NCBI GenBank assembly: GCA_016844625.1
Contig: JAERMN010000375.1
Location: 1-6,497 of the forward strand
Direction of reading: 5' to 3'
From: Deltaproteobacteria bacterium
GTDB lineage: Bacteria > Desulfobacterota > Binatia > UBA9968
DNA length: 6,497 nucleotides
Shown: positions 1 to 5,071 of the stretch, in pieces
Numbering within the stretch: position 1 is the first letter of the stretch
Layout of the letters: the number at the start of each line of letters is the position of its first letter
The notes under the pieces: model-generated
Database searches by the model: none
What the model was told of the DNA's origin: nothing
Seen by the model: only the letters and a program-made list of their open reading frames with translations
Program-made: the position numbers and the translations under genes

Positions 1-155
1 TGCGGGCGGCAGCTTATCCGGCCGAAGACCCAATGATCCTGCCGGTCGCCGAATCGATTACTCCTATCTTCGTTTATTTGGCTTCGGACGAGTCGCTAGA
101 GGTTACCGGGCAGGCGCTGGATGCGCGGGATTGGGTCGACCGAGAAAATTCGTAA
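1..155 (+). CDS. Short-chain dehydrogenase/reductase, C-terminal fragment
   Basis: This is the 3' end of a gene that begins before the window; the frame starts at base 3 and ends at TAA 153-155, leaving 50 residues. The stretch AESITPIFVYLASDE followed by VTGQ and a short basic/acidic tail is the classic C-terminus of the short-chain dehydrogenase (SDR) superfamily: the 'P..va..v.fLaSd.s..vTGq' segment that precedes the closing strand of the Rossmann fold. The catalytic Ser-Tyr-Lys and the NAD(P)-binding glycine motif lie outside the window, so substrate and cofactor cannot be read. Family members are cytosolic NAD(P)H-dependent oxidoreductases. The stop overlaps the ATG of the downstream VanZ-like gene by one base, so the two are probably cotranscribed and translationally coupled. 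The family call is secure and the specific function is unknown. Confidence 0.85.
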   Translation, partial: RAAAYPAEDPMILPVAESITPIFVYLASDESLEVTGQALDARDWVDRENS

Positions 156-568
156 TGGGCTTTAGCGGCTTGTTAGCATCGATTGCAGTAATATTGGCGG
201 CGACCTTGCTGCCGTGGTCCAACCTCGTCGGCCATTCCCATTGGGATCAGGTTCAGTGGTTACCCTTCCGTGGTCACCGGTTGGACTGGTTTGACATTGC
301 GGCCAATGTAGCGCTTTTCGTTCCATTCGGTTATTTCGCCGGCGGTTACCTGTCTGCTCTTTTCTGCAAGCAAAGGACGATCTGGGTGCTGGTTTCAGCG
401 ACGGTGCTTTCCACGGCGGTGGAGCTTATTCAAATTTACTCTCACAGTAGATTTCCCTCCACCACGGACATCTGCTGTAATGTCTTGGGCGCGGCGCTTG
501 GCGTATGCCTCTCAGCGGGGCGCTTACGCTGCGTCGCGACAGACAGTCCAGGAATCATCAAACGGTAG
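155..568 (+). CDS. VanZ-like family membrane protein
   Basis: A 137-residue protein with about four hydrophobic segments (roughly residues 4-22, 49-70, 75-93 and 108-124). It carries the polar signature of the VanZ-like family: D48 followed by N51, F55, P57 and G59 in helix 2; E90 and Q93 at the end of helix 3; then R99, S102, D105 and N109 with glycines 112 and 116 leading into helix 4. VanZ was first described as a teicoplanin-resistance accessory protein, but most VanZ-like proteins in environmental bacteria have no assigned role, so resistance should not be inferred. I chose the ATG at 155 because it overlaps the upstream dehydrogenase stop in a TAATG junction. An in-frame TTG at 131 would add eight residues lying inside the upstream gene. 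The last dozen residues are not membrane-like. Confidence 0.8.
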   Translation: MGFSGLLASIAVILAATLLPWSNLVGHSHWDQVQWLPFRGHRLDWFDIAANVALFVPFGYFAGGYLSALFCKQRTIWVLVSATVLSTAVELIQIYSHSRFPSTTDICCNVLGAALGVCLSAGRLRCVATDSPGIIKR

Positions 569-591
569 TCGGCGAAAGACAAGTGAGGCAA

Positions 592-620
592 TTGACGCCC
601 AAGATGTTATCCGTTAGATT
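592..620 (+). promoter_or_regulatory. Putative sigma70-type promoter for the substrate-binding protein gene
   Basis: TTGACG at 592-597 matches the -35 consensus at five of six positions. It is separated by exactly 17 bases from TAGATT at 615-620, which matches the -10 consensus at four of six. Transcription would start near 627, giving a leader of 50-75 bases before the substrate-binding protein gene. The call rests on pattern only. The rest of the 569-702 gap shows no other gene or strong hairpin. Confidence 0.4.
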
Positions 621-702
621 TGGCCGTTCGCTGAAAATCCTGTGAACTGATGAACAACTTGATGGAGATCTGCTGTCGGTGCTGGCAACGAGTGGCCTCC
701 CT

Positions 703-1695
703 ATGAACACTTTTCTTTTCGTTGCCGTAGTAGTCTTGCGACTTTTTGCCGGCACGATCGCCGACGGCCAAGAACTCAAAAAGATAAAAATCGGCTATCC
801 GGCGATATCCTACAACCAAATTCATATCTGGATCGCCAAAGATGCCGGCATTTATCGAAAACATGGACTTGACGCCGAAGTGATTTTTTTTCGCGGCGGT
901 CAGATAGCTACTCAGGCACTGGTCGCCGGCGATCCGCCGATCGTCAACATCGGCACGGTGGTCCAAGCCGGGCTGCAAGGCCATGACATCGTGCTGATAG
1001 CGTCCTCTGAGTCAGCATACAACTATTCCGTGGTCGCGCGGCCGGGCATTTCTCGAGTCGAACAACTCAAAGGCAAACGGCTGGGTGTCAGCGGTTTCGG
1101 CTCGGCGTCGCATAACGCTTCATTAATTCTGCTCAAAAAATTCAATCTCGAAGCTAACAAGGACGTGGCGCTGGTGGTTGCCGGGCCGACCATGGAAAGA
1201 TTGAGCGCGGTGGATTCCGGCCGGATCGAGGCGACGCTTCTCACGCCTTCCGAGCTGCCGCGCGCGCGGCGTCAGGGATTGGTCGAAGTTTATGACATGC
1301 TCGAACTCGGCATCGAAGTGCAGGGCAACGGCTTCGCCACGTCGAAAGGTTTTATCCGTAGCCAACGAGAGACCGTGCTGAGCGCGCTGCGGTCCTACGT
1401 CGAAGCGATTTATTTCATAAGCAAGAACAGAGATGAGTCGAAACGGATTGCCGGTCAGTATATGCGCACAACTGAGCAAGACGTCTTGGACGCAACTGTG
1501 GATTGGTTCATCAAGCGGGTTTCCAAACGGCCCTATCCGACGTTGAAAGGCATTCAGTATCTGCTCGATGAGTTGGCGCCAAAGATTCCGCAGGCGAAAA
1601 GCGCCAAGCCAGAACAGTTCACCGACCTATCGTTGCTTCAGCAGTTGGAAAAAGAAGGCTTCTTCGCCGACATGGCGAAACGGTATCCGTCATAA
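703..1695 (+). CDS. ABC-type substrate-binding protein, NMT1/THI5-like (SsuA/TauA type)
   Basis: A 330-residue secreted protein. A hydrophobic N-terminus (about residues 3-20, ending near A20-D21) looks like a signal peptide, although it lacks the usual early lysine or arginine. The mature part opens with KIKIGYP (26-32), then KDAGIYRKHGLDAEV (46-60), RGGQ and GDPPIVNIG. This order of landmarks is that of the periplasmic NMT1/THI5-like (SsuA/TauA) binding-protein family, which delivers sulfonates, pyrimidine precursors or aromatic acids to ABC permeases. The ligand cannot be read from sequence. No permease or ATPase gene is adjacent, so it stands as an orphan binding protein. The start is ambiguous: GTG at 679 has a GGAG at 664-667 upstream and would add eight residues, while ATG at 703 puts the hydrophobic segment nearer the N-terminus and has only a weak GAGTGG (690-695). 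Confidence 0.88.
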   Translation: MNTFLFVAVVVLRLFAGTIADGQELKKIKIGYPAISYNQIHIWIAKDAGIYRKHGLDAEVIFFRGGQIATQALVAGDPPIVNIGTVVQAGLQGHDIVLIASSESAYNYSVVARPGISRVEQLKGKRLGVSGFGSASHNASLILLKKFNLEANKDVALVVAGPTMERLSAVDSGRIEATLLTPSELPRARRQGLVEVYDMLELGIEVQGNGFATSKGFIRSQRETVLSALRSYVEAIYFISKNRDESKRIAGQYMRTTEQDVLDATVDWFIKRVSKRPYPTLKGIQYLLDELAPKIPQAKSAKPEQFTDLSLLQQLEKEGFFADMAKRYPS

Positions 1696-1710
1696 ACTAA
1701 ATTACAAATT

Positions 1711-1748
1711 CGAAACTCGAAATCCGAAATAAATCCGAATGATCGAAA
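1711..1748 (+). repeat. CGAAA-type short interspersed repeat
   Basis: Five CGAAA/CGAAT units begin at 1711, 1718, 1725, 1736 and 1744, the first three with a 7-base period, just after the substrate-binding protein stop. The tract is AT-rich and does not look coding. It leads into TTCAAGGTTCC at 1756-1766, an 11-base string that recurs at 6278-6288 in the other repeat-bearing intergenic gap. Its function is unknown; it may be a genome-wide intergenic repeat family. Confidence 0.6.
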
Positions 1749-1778
1749 CTAACGATTCAAGGTTCCAAACCGGCCCGT

Positions 1779-1802
1779 TTCGAATATCGATATTCGAATT
1801 TT
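1779..1802 (+). terminator. 20-bp perfect palindrome with trailing T-run, possible terminator
   Basis: Bases 1779-1798 form a perfect 20-bp palindrome centred on ATCGAT. As RNA it can fold into an 8-bp stem with a TCGA loop, and it is followed directly by TTTT, a G and TTT. It could end transcription of the substrate-binding protein gene, although the stem is AT-rich and so rather weak. It may instead be a protein-binding site or part of the CGAAA repeat unit, since it is built from TTCGAA and ATTCGAA strings. The rest of 1696-1901 holds no gene. Confidence 0.4.
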
Positions 1803-1858
1803 GTTTGCCGGCATGTTGGTGCGGCAAATTTGTTGAAGTTGTGCTCTTTAACATTTCA

Positions 1859-1877
1859 AAGGTAAGAATCTAACCTT
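1859..1877. promoter_or_regulatory. Inverted repeat, candidate operator upstream of the selenoprotein gene
   Basis: AAGGT at 1859-1863 is mirrored by ACCTT at 1873-1877, and AGA at 1865-1867 by TCT at 1869-1871. Single A-A mismatches lie between them and the centre is at 1868. This makes a 19-base dyad ending 24 bases before the start codon of the peroxiredoxin-like gene. Its size and symmetry suit a dimeric regulator. It does not match the OxyR or PerR consensus as I know it, so no regulator is named. It could also form a small hairpin in the leader RNA. Confidence 0.35.
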
Positions 1878-1901
1878 AGTGATTATTGAGGAGGTGTGAC
1901 G

Positions 1902-2405
1902 ATGAATCTAAAGATCGGCGACCGCTTTCCCGACATTGAACTGCCGGATCATGAAAACCAGCAAGTTAAGCTTTCCGAACTGGTCGGCAAGTTTCCGTTT
2001 ATCCTGACATTTTACCGTGGCTACTGGTGAGGCAAATGCCAGGTGCAGTTGCGCCATTACGTCGAATTTCAAGAAGAGCTGGCGATCAATTACTGCAAAC
2101 TCGCGGTGGTCAGTGTCGATGCGCCAGAGGTGAACGATGCATTTCGTACCGGGCTCGGCGCCGAGTTTCCGTTTTTGAGCGATCACGATCGAAAAGTCGT
2201 GAAGCTGCTCGATATGACCGAGACTTCGAAGAGTAAAGGAGTGACCGCCATGCCCCATACCTTTTCGCTGTTGCCGGATTTGACGATACACAATGTTTAC
2301 AACGGCTACTGGTACTTGGGCCGGCCGACCTTGGATGAATTAAGAGCCGATTTGCGCGCCATGTTGCGTAAAGTGCGGCCCGATTTTAACGGGCCGGTTG
2401 GATAG
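1902..2405 (+). CDS. Selenocysteine-containing peroxiredoxin-like protein (UxxC), TGA 2028-2030 read as Sec
   Basis: Read through the in-frame TGA at 2028-2030, this gene encodes 167 residues of the AhpC/TSA peroxiredoxin-like (thioredoxin-fold) family. It opens with LKIGDRFPDIELPD, followed by a beta strand into FYRGYW (37-42), then the TGA codon (residue 43), G44, K45 and C46. Cysteine relatives carry the motif RGxWCPxC here, so TGA stands exactly where the first catalytic cysteine belongs, giving a UxxC redox site. Family features continue after it: VVSVDAPE, FPFLSDHD, and a late TFSLLPDLTI strand. The frame stays open for 124 codons to TAG. An ideal GAGGAGG (1888-1894) lies 7 bases before ATG 1902, and a SECIS-like hairpin follows the TGA. 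Such proteins reduce peroxides or disulfides in the cytosol. The alternative is a cysteine-to-stop mutation; the position, intact frame and hairpin argue against it. A GTG at 2043 would give only a headless fragment. Confidence 0.85.
2028..2055 (+). promoter_or_regulatory. UGA selenocysteine codon with bacterial SECIS-like stem-loop
   Basis: After TGA 2028-2030, GGTGC (2042-2046) pairs with GCGCC (2051-2055), five pairs with one G-U, around the loop AGTT (2047-2050). G48 of the loop sits at the second loop position, 17 bases after the TGA, within the spacing and loop-G rule known for bacterial SECIS elements that bind SelB. A competing fold pairs GCAA (2032-2035) with TTGC (2049-2052) and TGC (2037-2039) with GCA (2045-2047), presenting the loop CAGGT. 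That loop resembles the GGU-bearing apical loop of E. coli fdhF but lies closer to the UGA. Both folds are hand-drawn. Confidence 0.65.
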
Positions 2406-2432
2406 ACGAGCGGTGTGAATCTGTTGTTGAGG

Positions 2433-2470
2433 GGGGCACTACCCCGGCCGCGAGGCGGCATCGTTTTTTT
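2433..2470 (+). terminator. Putative intrinsic terminator after the selenoprotein gene
   Basis: Two small GC-rich hairpins lie back to back: GGGG (2433-2436) with CCCC (2442-2445), and GCCGC (2447-2451) with GCGGC (2455-2459) around GAG. Seven Ts follow at 2464-2470. Four bases separate the second stem from the T-run, which is more than in an ideal intrinsic terminator. The placement 28 bases after the selenoprotein stop, and before a candidate promoter, fits a transcription boundary. Confidence 0.55.
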
Positions 2471-2474
2471 GTAG

Positions 2475-2503
2475 TTGATATGACCGTGACGAACCGGTAA
2501 GAT
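2475..2503 (+). promoter_or_regulatory. Putative sigma70-type promoter of the bolA-grx unit, possibly leaderless
   Basis: TTGATA at 2475-2480 (five of six against consensus) is followed after exactly 17 bases by TAAGAT at 2498-2503 (four of six). A start seven bases downstream of the -10 would fall at 2510, the A of the bolA ATG. The transcript would then have no leader, which agrees with the absence of a clear Shine-Dalgarno sequence before this gene. Pattern evidence only. Confidence 0.4.
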
Positions 2504-2509
2504 TTTATC

Positions 2510-2764
2510 ATGATTAGCCCGGATGAAATAAAGTTGACGTTATCGCAGGCGCTACCGGTCTCGGTAGTCGAAACTCAGGATCTCACCGGCGGCGGCGATC
2601 ACTGGCAGGTCATCATCGTGTCACCAGCTTTTGAAGGCAAAGGCTTGGTGGAGCAGCATCGCATGGTCAATGAAGTGCTTAAAGAGCCGTTGGCCGATCA
2701 GCGCATTCACGCGCTGTCGCTCAAGACTTACAGCCCGGCGCAGTGGGAGAAGCTCGGTTCCTAA
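2510..2764 (+). CDS. BolA/IbaG family protein
   Basis: An 84-residue protein that matches the short BolA/IbaG family over its whole length. The core is GGGDHWQVIIVSPAFEGKGL (about residues 27-46), then EQHRMVNEVL, and the C-terminal IHALSLKTYSPAQW. H31, at the start of the second strand, and H49 of the HR motif fall where family members supply ligands to a shared [2Fe-2S] cluster. BolA proteins form heterodimers with CGFS monothiol glutaredoxins and act in iron-sulfur cluster trafficking and iron sensing in the cytosol. The glutaredoxin partner is encoded 34 bases downstream on the same strand, so the two probably form one operon. No good ribosome-binding site precedes the ATG; a promoter ending at 2503 suggests leaderless translation. 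The IbaG versus BolA subfamily cannot be settled by eye. Confidence 0.88.
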   Translation: MISPDEIKLTLSQALPVSVVETQDLTGGGDHWQVIIVSPAFEGKGLVEQHRMVNEVLKEPLADQRIHALSLKTYSPAQWEKLGS

Positions 2765-2798
2765 AGAGCAAGAGGCACCGCAAAAAGGAGAATTATTT

Positions 2799-3122
2799 AT
2801 GGCAGATGACGTTTTGAGCCAGATCGACGAGAAGGTAAAGAACAACAAAGTCATGCTCTACATGAAGGGCACGCCGGATTTTCCCCAGTGTGGCTTTTCG
2901 GCGCACACCATCGAAATTCTGAAATCCTACGGCTTCCCATTCGCCACCGACGACGTGCTGGCTAACTCGGCGGTGCGGGACGGGATCAAGCGGTACTCCA
3001 ATTGGCCGACGATCCCGCAGATCTACATCGACGGAAAATTTGTCGGCGGCTGTGACATTTTGCACGAGCTCCATGAGCGCGGCGAGCTCGAACCGTTGCT
3101 CAAAGCGGCCTTCGAGAAGTAA
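2799..3122 (+). CDS. grxD: Monothiol glutaredoxin, CGFS type (Grx4/GrxD family)
   Basis: A 107-residue single-domain protein, the usual length for bacterial Grx4. The diagnostic CGFS active site is at residues 31-34, preceded by KGTPDFPQ (23-30). The glutathione-binding loop WPTIPQIYI (69-77) with the conserved cis-proline, and the GGCDI segment (83-87), are both present. Proteins of this class do not act mainly as reductases. They bind a glutathione-coordinated [2Fe-2S] cluster as homodimers, or as heterodimers with BolA, and pass it to target proteins in the cytosol. AAGGAG at 2785-2790 lies 8 bases before the ATG, which fixes the start; a longer reading from 2631 runs through bolA in another frame and is not real. 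The gene ends the bolA unit and is followed by a strong terminator. Confidence 0.95.
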   Translation: MADDVLSQIDEKVKNNKVMLYMKGTPDFPQCGFSAHTIEILKSYGFPFATDDVLANSAVRDGIKRYSNWPTIPQIYIDGKFVGGCDILHELHERGELEPLLKAAFEK

Positions 3123-3130
3123 AAAAAAGA

Positions 3131-3160
3131 CCCCGGGTCGCTAAGATTCGGGGCCTTTTT
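3131..3160 (+). terminator. Rho-independent terminator after grxD
   Basis: CCCCGGGTC (3131-3139) pairs with GATTCGGGG (3145-3153), nine pairs including two G-T, around the loop GCTAA. TTTTT follows at 3156-3160. An A-run at 3121-3128 on the 5' side means it could also work, less well, on the opposite strand. Confidence 0.9.
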
Positions 3161-3191
3161 GCGTCTAACGTTTGAGGAGGGTTAAAGCGCC

Positions 3192-3593
3192 ATGAAAAAT
3201 AAATTATTCATCGTCTATTTTACCCTCGTATTGGCGTTGCTTAGCTCCTGCGCTGCGCTCGGCCGCTTTGGCGCGGGACGCGATAGTTTCGACCTCGGCA
3301 TGGCGCTATTTAATCAGGGCCGTTTTGCCGCGGCGATTCCTTACCTCGAAGATGCCACCCACGAAAATCCTAACTATGCCCCGGCCTATCTCTATCTCGG
3401 CCGCTCCTACATCAGCCAGAGCAACTGGCGCGCGGCGATTCAGCCGTTGCGCACCGCCTTCCGCCTCTCCCCTACGGAAGCTCAGGAAGAGATCGTCAAT
3501 TTGATCATTGACGCAGGGTTCGCCGCAGCGCTGAATGACTTCCACCTGGGCGACCGGATTGGGCCGCCGAGCCGTTCGAAAGAGATTCTTTAG
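3192..3593 (+). CDS. TPR-repeat lipoprotein
   Basis: A 133-residue protein with a lipoprotein signal: K2, K4, a hydrophobic stretch (5-17) and the lipobox L-S-S-C with C20 as the lipidated residue. Two tetratricopeptide repeats follow, at about residues 32-65 (FDLGMALFNQGRFAAAIPYL) and 66-99 (LGRSYISQSNWRAAIQPL). Each shows the G/A-Y/F-A spacing of the motif and a proline at or near its end (P60, P93). A short tail of no clear fold ends the protein. Small TPR lipoproteins sit in the periplasmic leaflet of a membrane and act as protein-protein adaptors; the partner here is unknown. The start is set by the ATG that opens the signal peptide. GAGGAGG (3174-3180) lies upstream with a rather long 11-base spacer. 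Terminators or hairpins on both sides suggest a monocistronic gene. Confidence 0.85.
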   Translation: MKNKLFIVYFTLVLALLSSCAALGRFGAGRDSFDLGMALFNQGRFAAAIPYLEDATHENPNYAPAYLYLGRSYISQSNWRAAIQPLRTAFRLSPTEAQEEIVNLIIDAGFAAALNDFHLGDRIGPPSRSKEIL

Positions 3594-3605
3594 AGGTCAA
3601 TCTAA

Positions 3606-3690
3606 CCCCGCGCAACGAGGCGGGAACAGCTCAATGGGGTATCCAAAGGGGGCGAGCCTCCCCTTGGCGATATTTAAATCAGCGGCGGGG
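3606..3690 (+). other. Cluster of three hairpins in the gap between the TPR and DUF4197 genes
   Basis: CCCGC (3607-3611) pairs with GCGGG (3620-3624). CCAA plus GGGG (from 3643, one bulged A) pairs with CCCCTTGG (ending at 3667). GGGGTT (3677-3682) pairs with AACCCC (3685-3690). None has a T-run, so they are poor intrinsic terminators. They may stabilise the upstream mRNA or mark a structured untranslated region. No reading frame in 3594-3803 looks like a gene. Confidence 0.45.
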
Positions 3691-3803
3691 TTTTAACCCC
3701 AGCGGCGAAGTGATTGAGTTGATTAGTCCCACTGCGCAGAAAATCGGCACGGTTCGGCGCAACGTTTAGAAATCAATTTCAATAAAATCGAGAAGGAATT
3801 CTC

Positions 3804-4526
3804 ATGATGAGATTTGCATTGATGATGATGTTTTTTTTGGCGGCCGCAGAGCCAGCTGCCGCGCAGTTTGACAAAATCTTGAAAGGTTTGGGCAGCAATT
3901 TGCCGAGCTTTGGCGGACTGAGCGATGCCAAGATCGGCTCCGGCCTGCAAGAGGCGCTCAAAGTCGGAACTGGCAATGCCGTAGTTCAAACCAGCGCGGT
4001 TGACGGCTTCTTACTCAACGCAGCGATCAAGATTTTGATGCCCAAGACTTTACAGAATATCGAGAAGCCGCTTCGATTGGTCGGTTATGGGCCGCAGATC
4101 GATGAGTTTGTCGTTGGCATGAACCGGGCGGCGGAGAAGGCGGTGCCGTTTGCCAAAGAAATTTTCTGGGACGCCATCGGCCAGATGACCTTTGACGATG
4201 CCAGGAAGATTCTCAGCGGCAGCGACACGGCAGCAACCGACTATTTCAAGTCGAAGACAACCAAGAAATTGCAGGCGGCGTTTTTACCGTCGGTGACCGA
4301 CGTGATGAATCAAGTCGGCGTGAACCGGCAATACAATGATCTGATCGGCAAGTACAAAGACGTGCCGTTCTCCAAGAATATTGTCTTCGATGTCAATCAG
4401 TATGTAACCGAAAAAGCGACAGACGGGATTTTCTATGTCGTCGGCCAGGAAGAAAAGAAAATCCGCACCAACCCGGCAGCGCGGGTGACGGATCTGCTGA
4501 AAGAAGTTTTCGGCAGCAGGAAATAG
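3804..4526 (+). CDS. DUF4197 family secreted protein
   Basis: A 240-residue exported protein. The N-terminus has R3, a hydrophobic run (4-15) and an AAA-Q junction (18-21), a good type I signal-peptidase site. The body matches the DUF4197 family: GLQEALKVGT near residue 50, MPKTLQNIE, VVGMNRAAEKAVP, then AIGQMTFDDARKILSGSDTAATDYFK and a late ATDGIFYVVGQEEKKIR helix ending in DLLKEVFG. Members are found as secreted or periplasmic proteins in many Gram-negative bacteria and have no established biochemical role, so none is proposed. AAGGA at 3793-3797 lies 6 bases before ATG 3804, supporting this start (a second ATG follows directly). The gene stands alone, with hairpins before it and a strong terminator after it. 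Confidence 0.88.
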   Translation: MMRFALMMMFFLAAAEPAAAQFDKILKGLGSNLPSFGGLSDAKIGSGLQEALKVGTGNAVVQTSAVDGFLLNAAIKILMPKTLQNIEKPLRLVGYGPQIDEFVVGMNRAAEKAVPFAKEIFWDAIGQMTFDDARKILSGSDTAATDYFKSKTTKKLQAAFLPSVTDVMNQVGVNRQYNDLIGKYKDVPFSKNIVFDVNQYVTEKATDGIFYVVGQEEKKIRTNPAARVTDLLKEVFGSRK

Positions 4527-4559
4527 TAGCCAGCTAGTTCATTCGTGTAACTTTCGAAC

Positions 4560-4608
4560 AACGGCGAGCTGAGCGGTTTCATCAACCTTTCTGCTCGCCG
4601 TTTTGTTT
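4560..4608 (+). terminator. Rho-independent terminator after the DUF4197 gene
   Basis: AACGGCGAGC (4560-4569) pairs perfectly with GCTCGCCGTT (4593-4602) over 10 bases. Inside, GGTT and AACC form a second short stem. The T-rich tail TTTTGTTT runs through 4601-4608. It closes the plus-strand half of the window. The remaining bases up to 4716 hold no recognisable gene. Confidence 0.9.
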
Positions 4609-4716
4609 GCGGCACGATGTTTGGTTGATCCAGTGGTGAGATCAAACCTGATTAAATCTACATTCAGTCTTGATCCGAAGTCAGGCTAACGTTTGATATG
4701 AGCGGCCCATCAGTGC

Positions 4717-4732
4717 GCCGCGGCTACGCGGC
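4717..4732 (-). other. Perfect hairpin over the antitoxin stop codon
   Basis: GCCGCG (4717-4722) and CGCGGC (4727-4732) form a 6-bp GC stem around a 4-base loop that contains the TAG stop of the minus-strand antitoxin gene. There is no T-run on the minus-strand 3' side, so it is not a classical intrinsic terminator; it may stabilise the 3' end of the message. Confidence 0.4.
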
Positions 4733-5071
4733 TTGGAGCAGGAAATCGACTTTGACCGCGTTAAACGGAAACTCAATCCCGCCGCTCTCCGTACGATTGA
4801 GAACACCGGCATTCAAAAGTGCAGTGACGTCACTGTGAACCGCCTTCACGTCACGCTCGACACGACGCGCGGCCTCGCGGATTGACACCGGTCCCGCGCC
4901 GCAAAGCGCCTTGAGGAGTTGCCAGCGCTTAGCGGTCAAAACCTTCCACAGGAGCTCAGGTGTAGCGAAGCTGATGCGCGCGGACTTCTGCGCTTTGCCT
5001 GACTTCCAGCTATGCGTGAACTCAGCCATAGAGTCGGCCGGTGCCCGAACATCAAGAGTAACGGTTTTCAT
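4724..5071 (-). CDS. TumA-like antitoxin, winged-helix DNA-binding protein (HVO_A0114-like)
   Basis: A 115-residue protein. The N-terminal 30 residues are variable. A winged helix-turn-helix fills about 45-105: LTAKRWQLLKAL (helix 1), VSIREAARRV (62-71, helix 2), DVKAVHSDVTALLNAGVL (74-91, recognition helix) and a wing reaching GGIEFPF. This layout is typical of the HVO_A0114-like DNA-binding proteins that serve as antitoxins beside TumE (DUF6516) toxins, where they neutralise the toxin and repress the operon. The neighbour upstream on the same strand is a TumE-like frame whose stop lies 20 bases inside this gene, a toxin-first order with translational coupling. GAGGTGG on the minus strand, just before the ATG, is a good ribosome-binding site. 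The gene is intact although the toxin frame has lost its start. The TumA assignment comes from memory of the family and from context. Confidence 0.8.
   Translation of the reverse strand: MKTVTLDVRAPADSMAEFTHSWKSGKAQKSARISFATPELLWKVLTAKRWQLLKALCGAGPVSIREAARRVERDVKAVHSDVTALLNAGVLNRTESGGIEFPFNAVKVDFLLQAA

Noticed and set aside
131..154. TTG start for the VanZ-like protein
   Set aside because: The added residues are basic and lie within the upstream dehydrogenase; the ATG overlapping that gene's stop is the simpler start.
2043..2405. A separate GTG-start gene of 120 residues
   Set aside because: It is the part of the peroxiredoxin-like gene after the in-frame TGA. It lacks the N-terminal strand, has no ribosome-binding site of its own, and its GTG lies inside the SECIS-like hairpin.
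3165..3175. CTAACGTTTGA also present at 4686-4696, considered as an attachment-site or repeat pair
   Set aside because: Eleven bases with no extension on either side, in unrelated contexts; chance is adequate.
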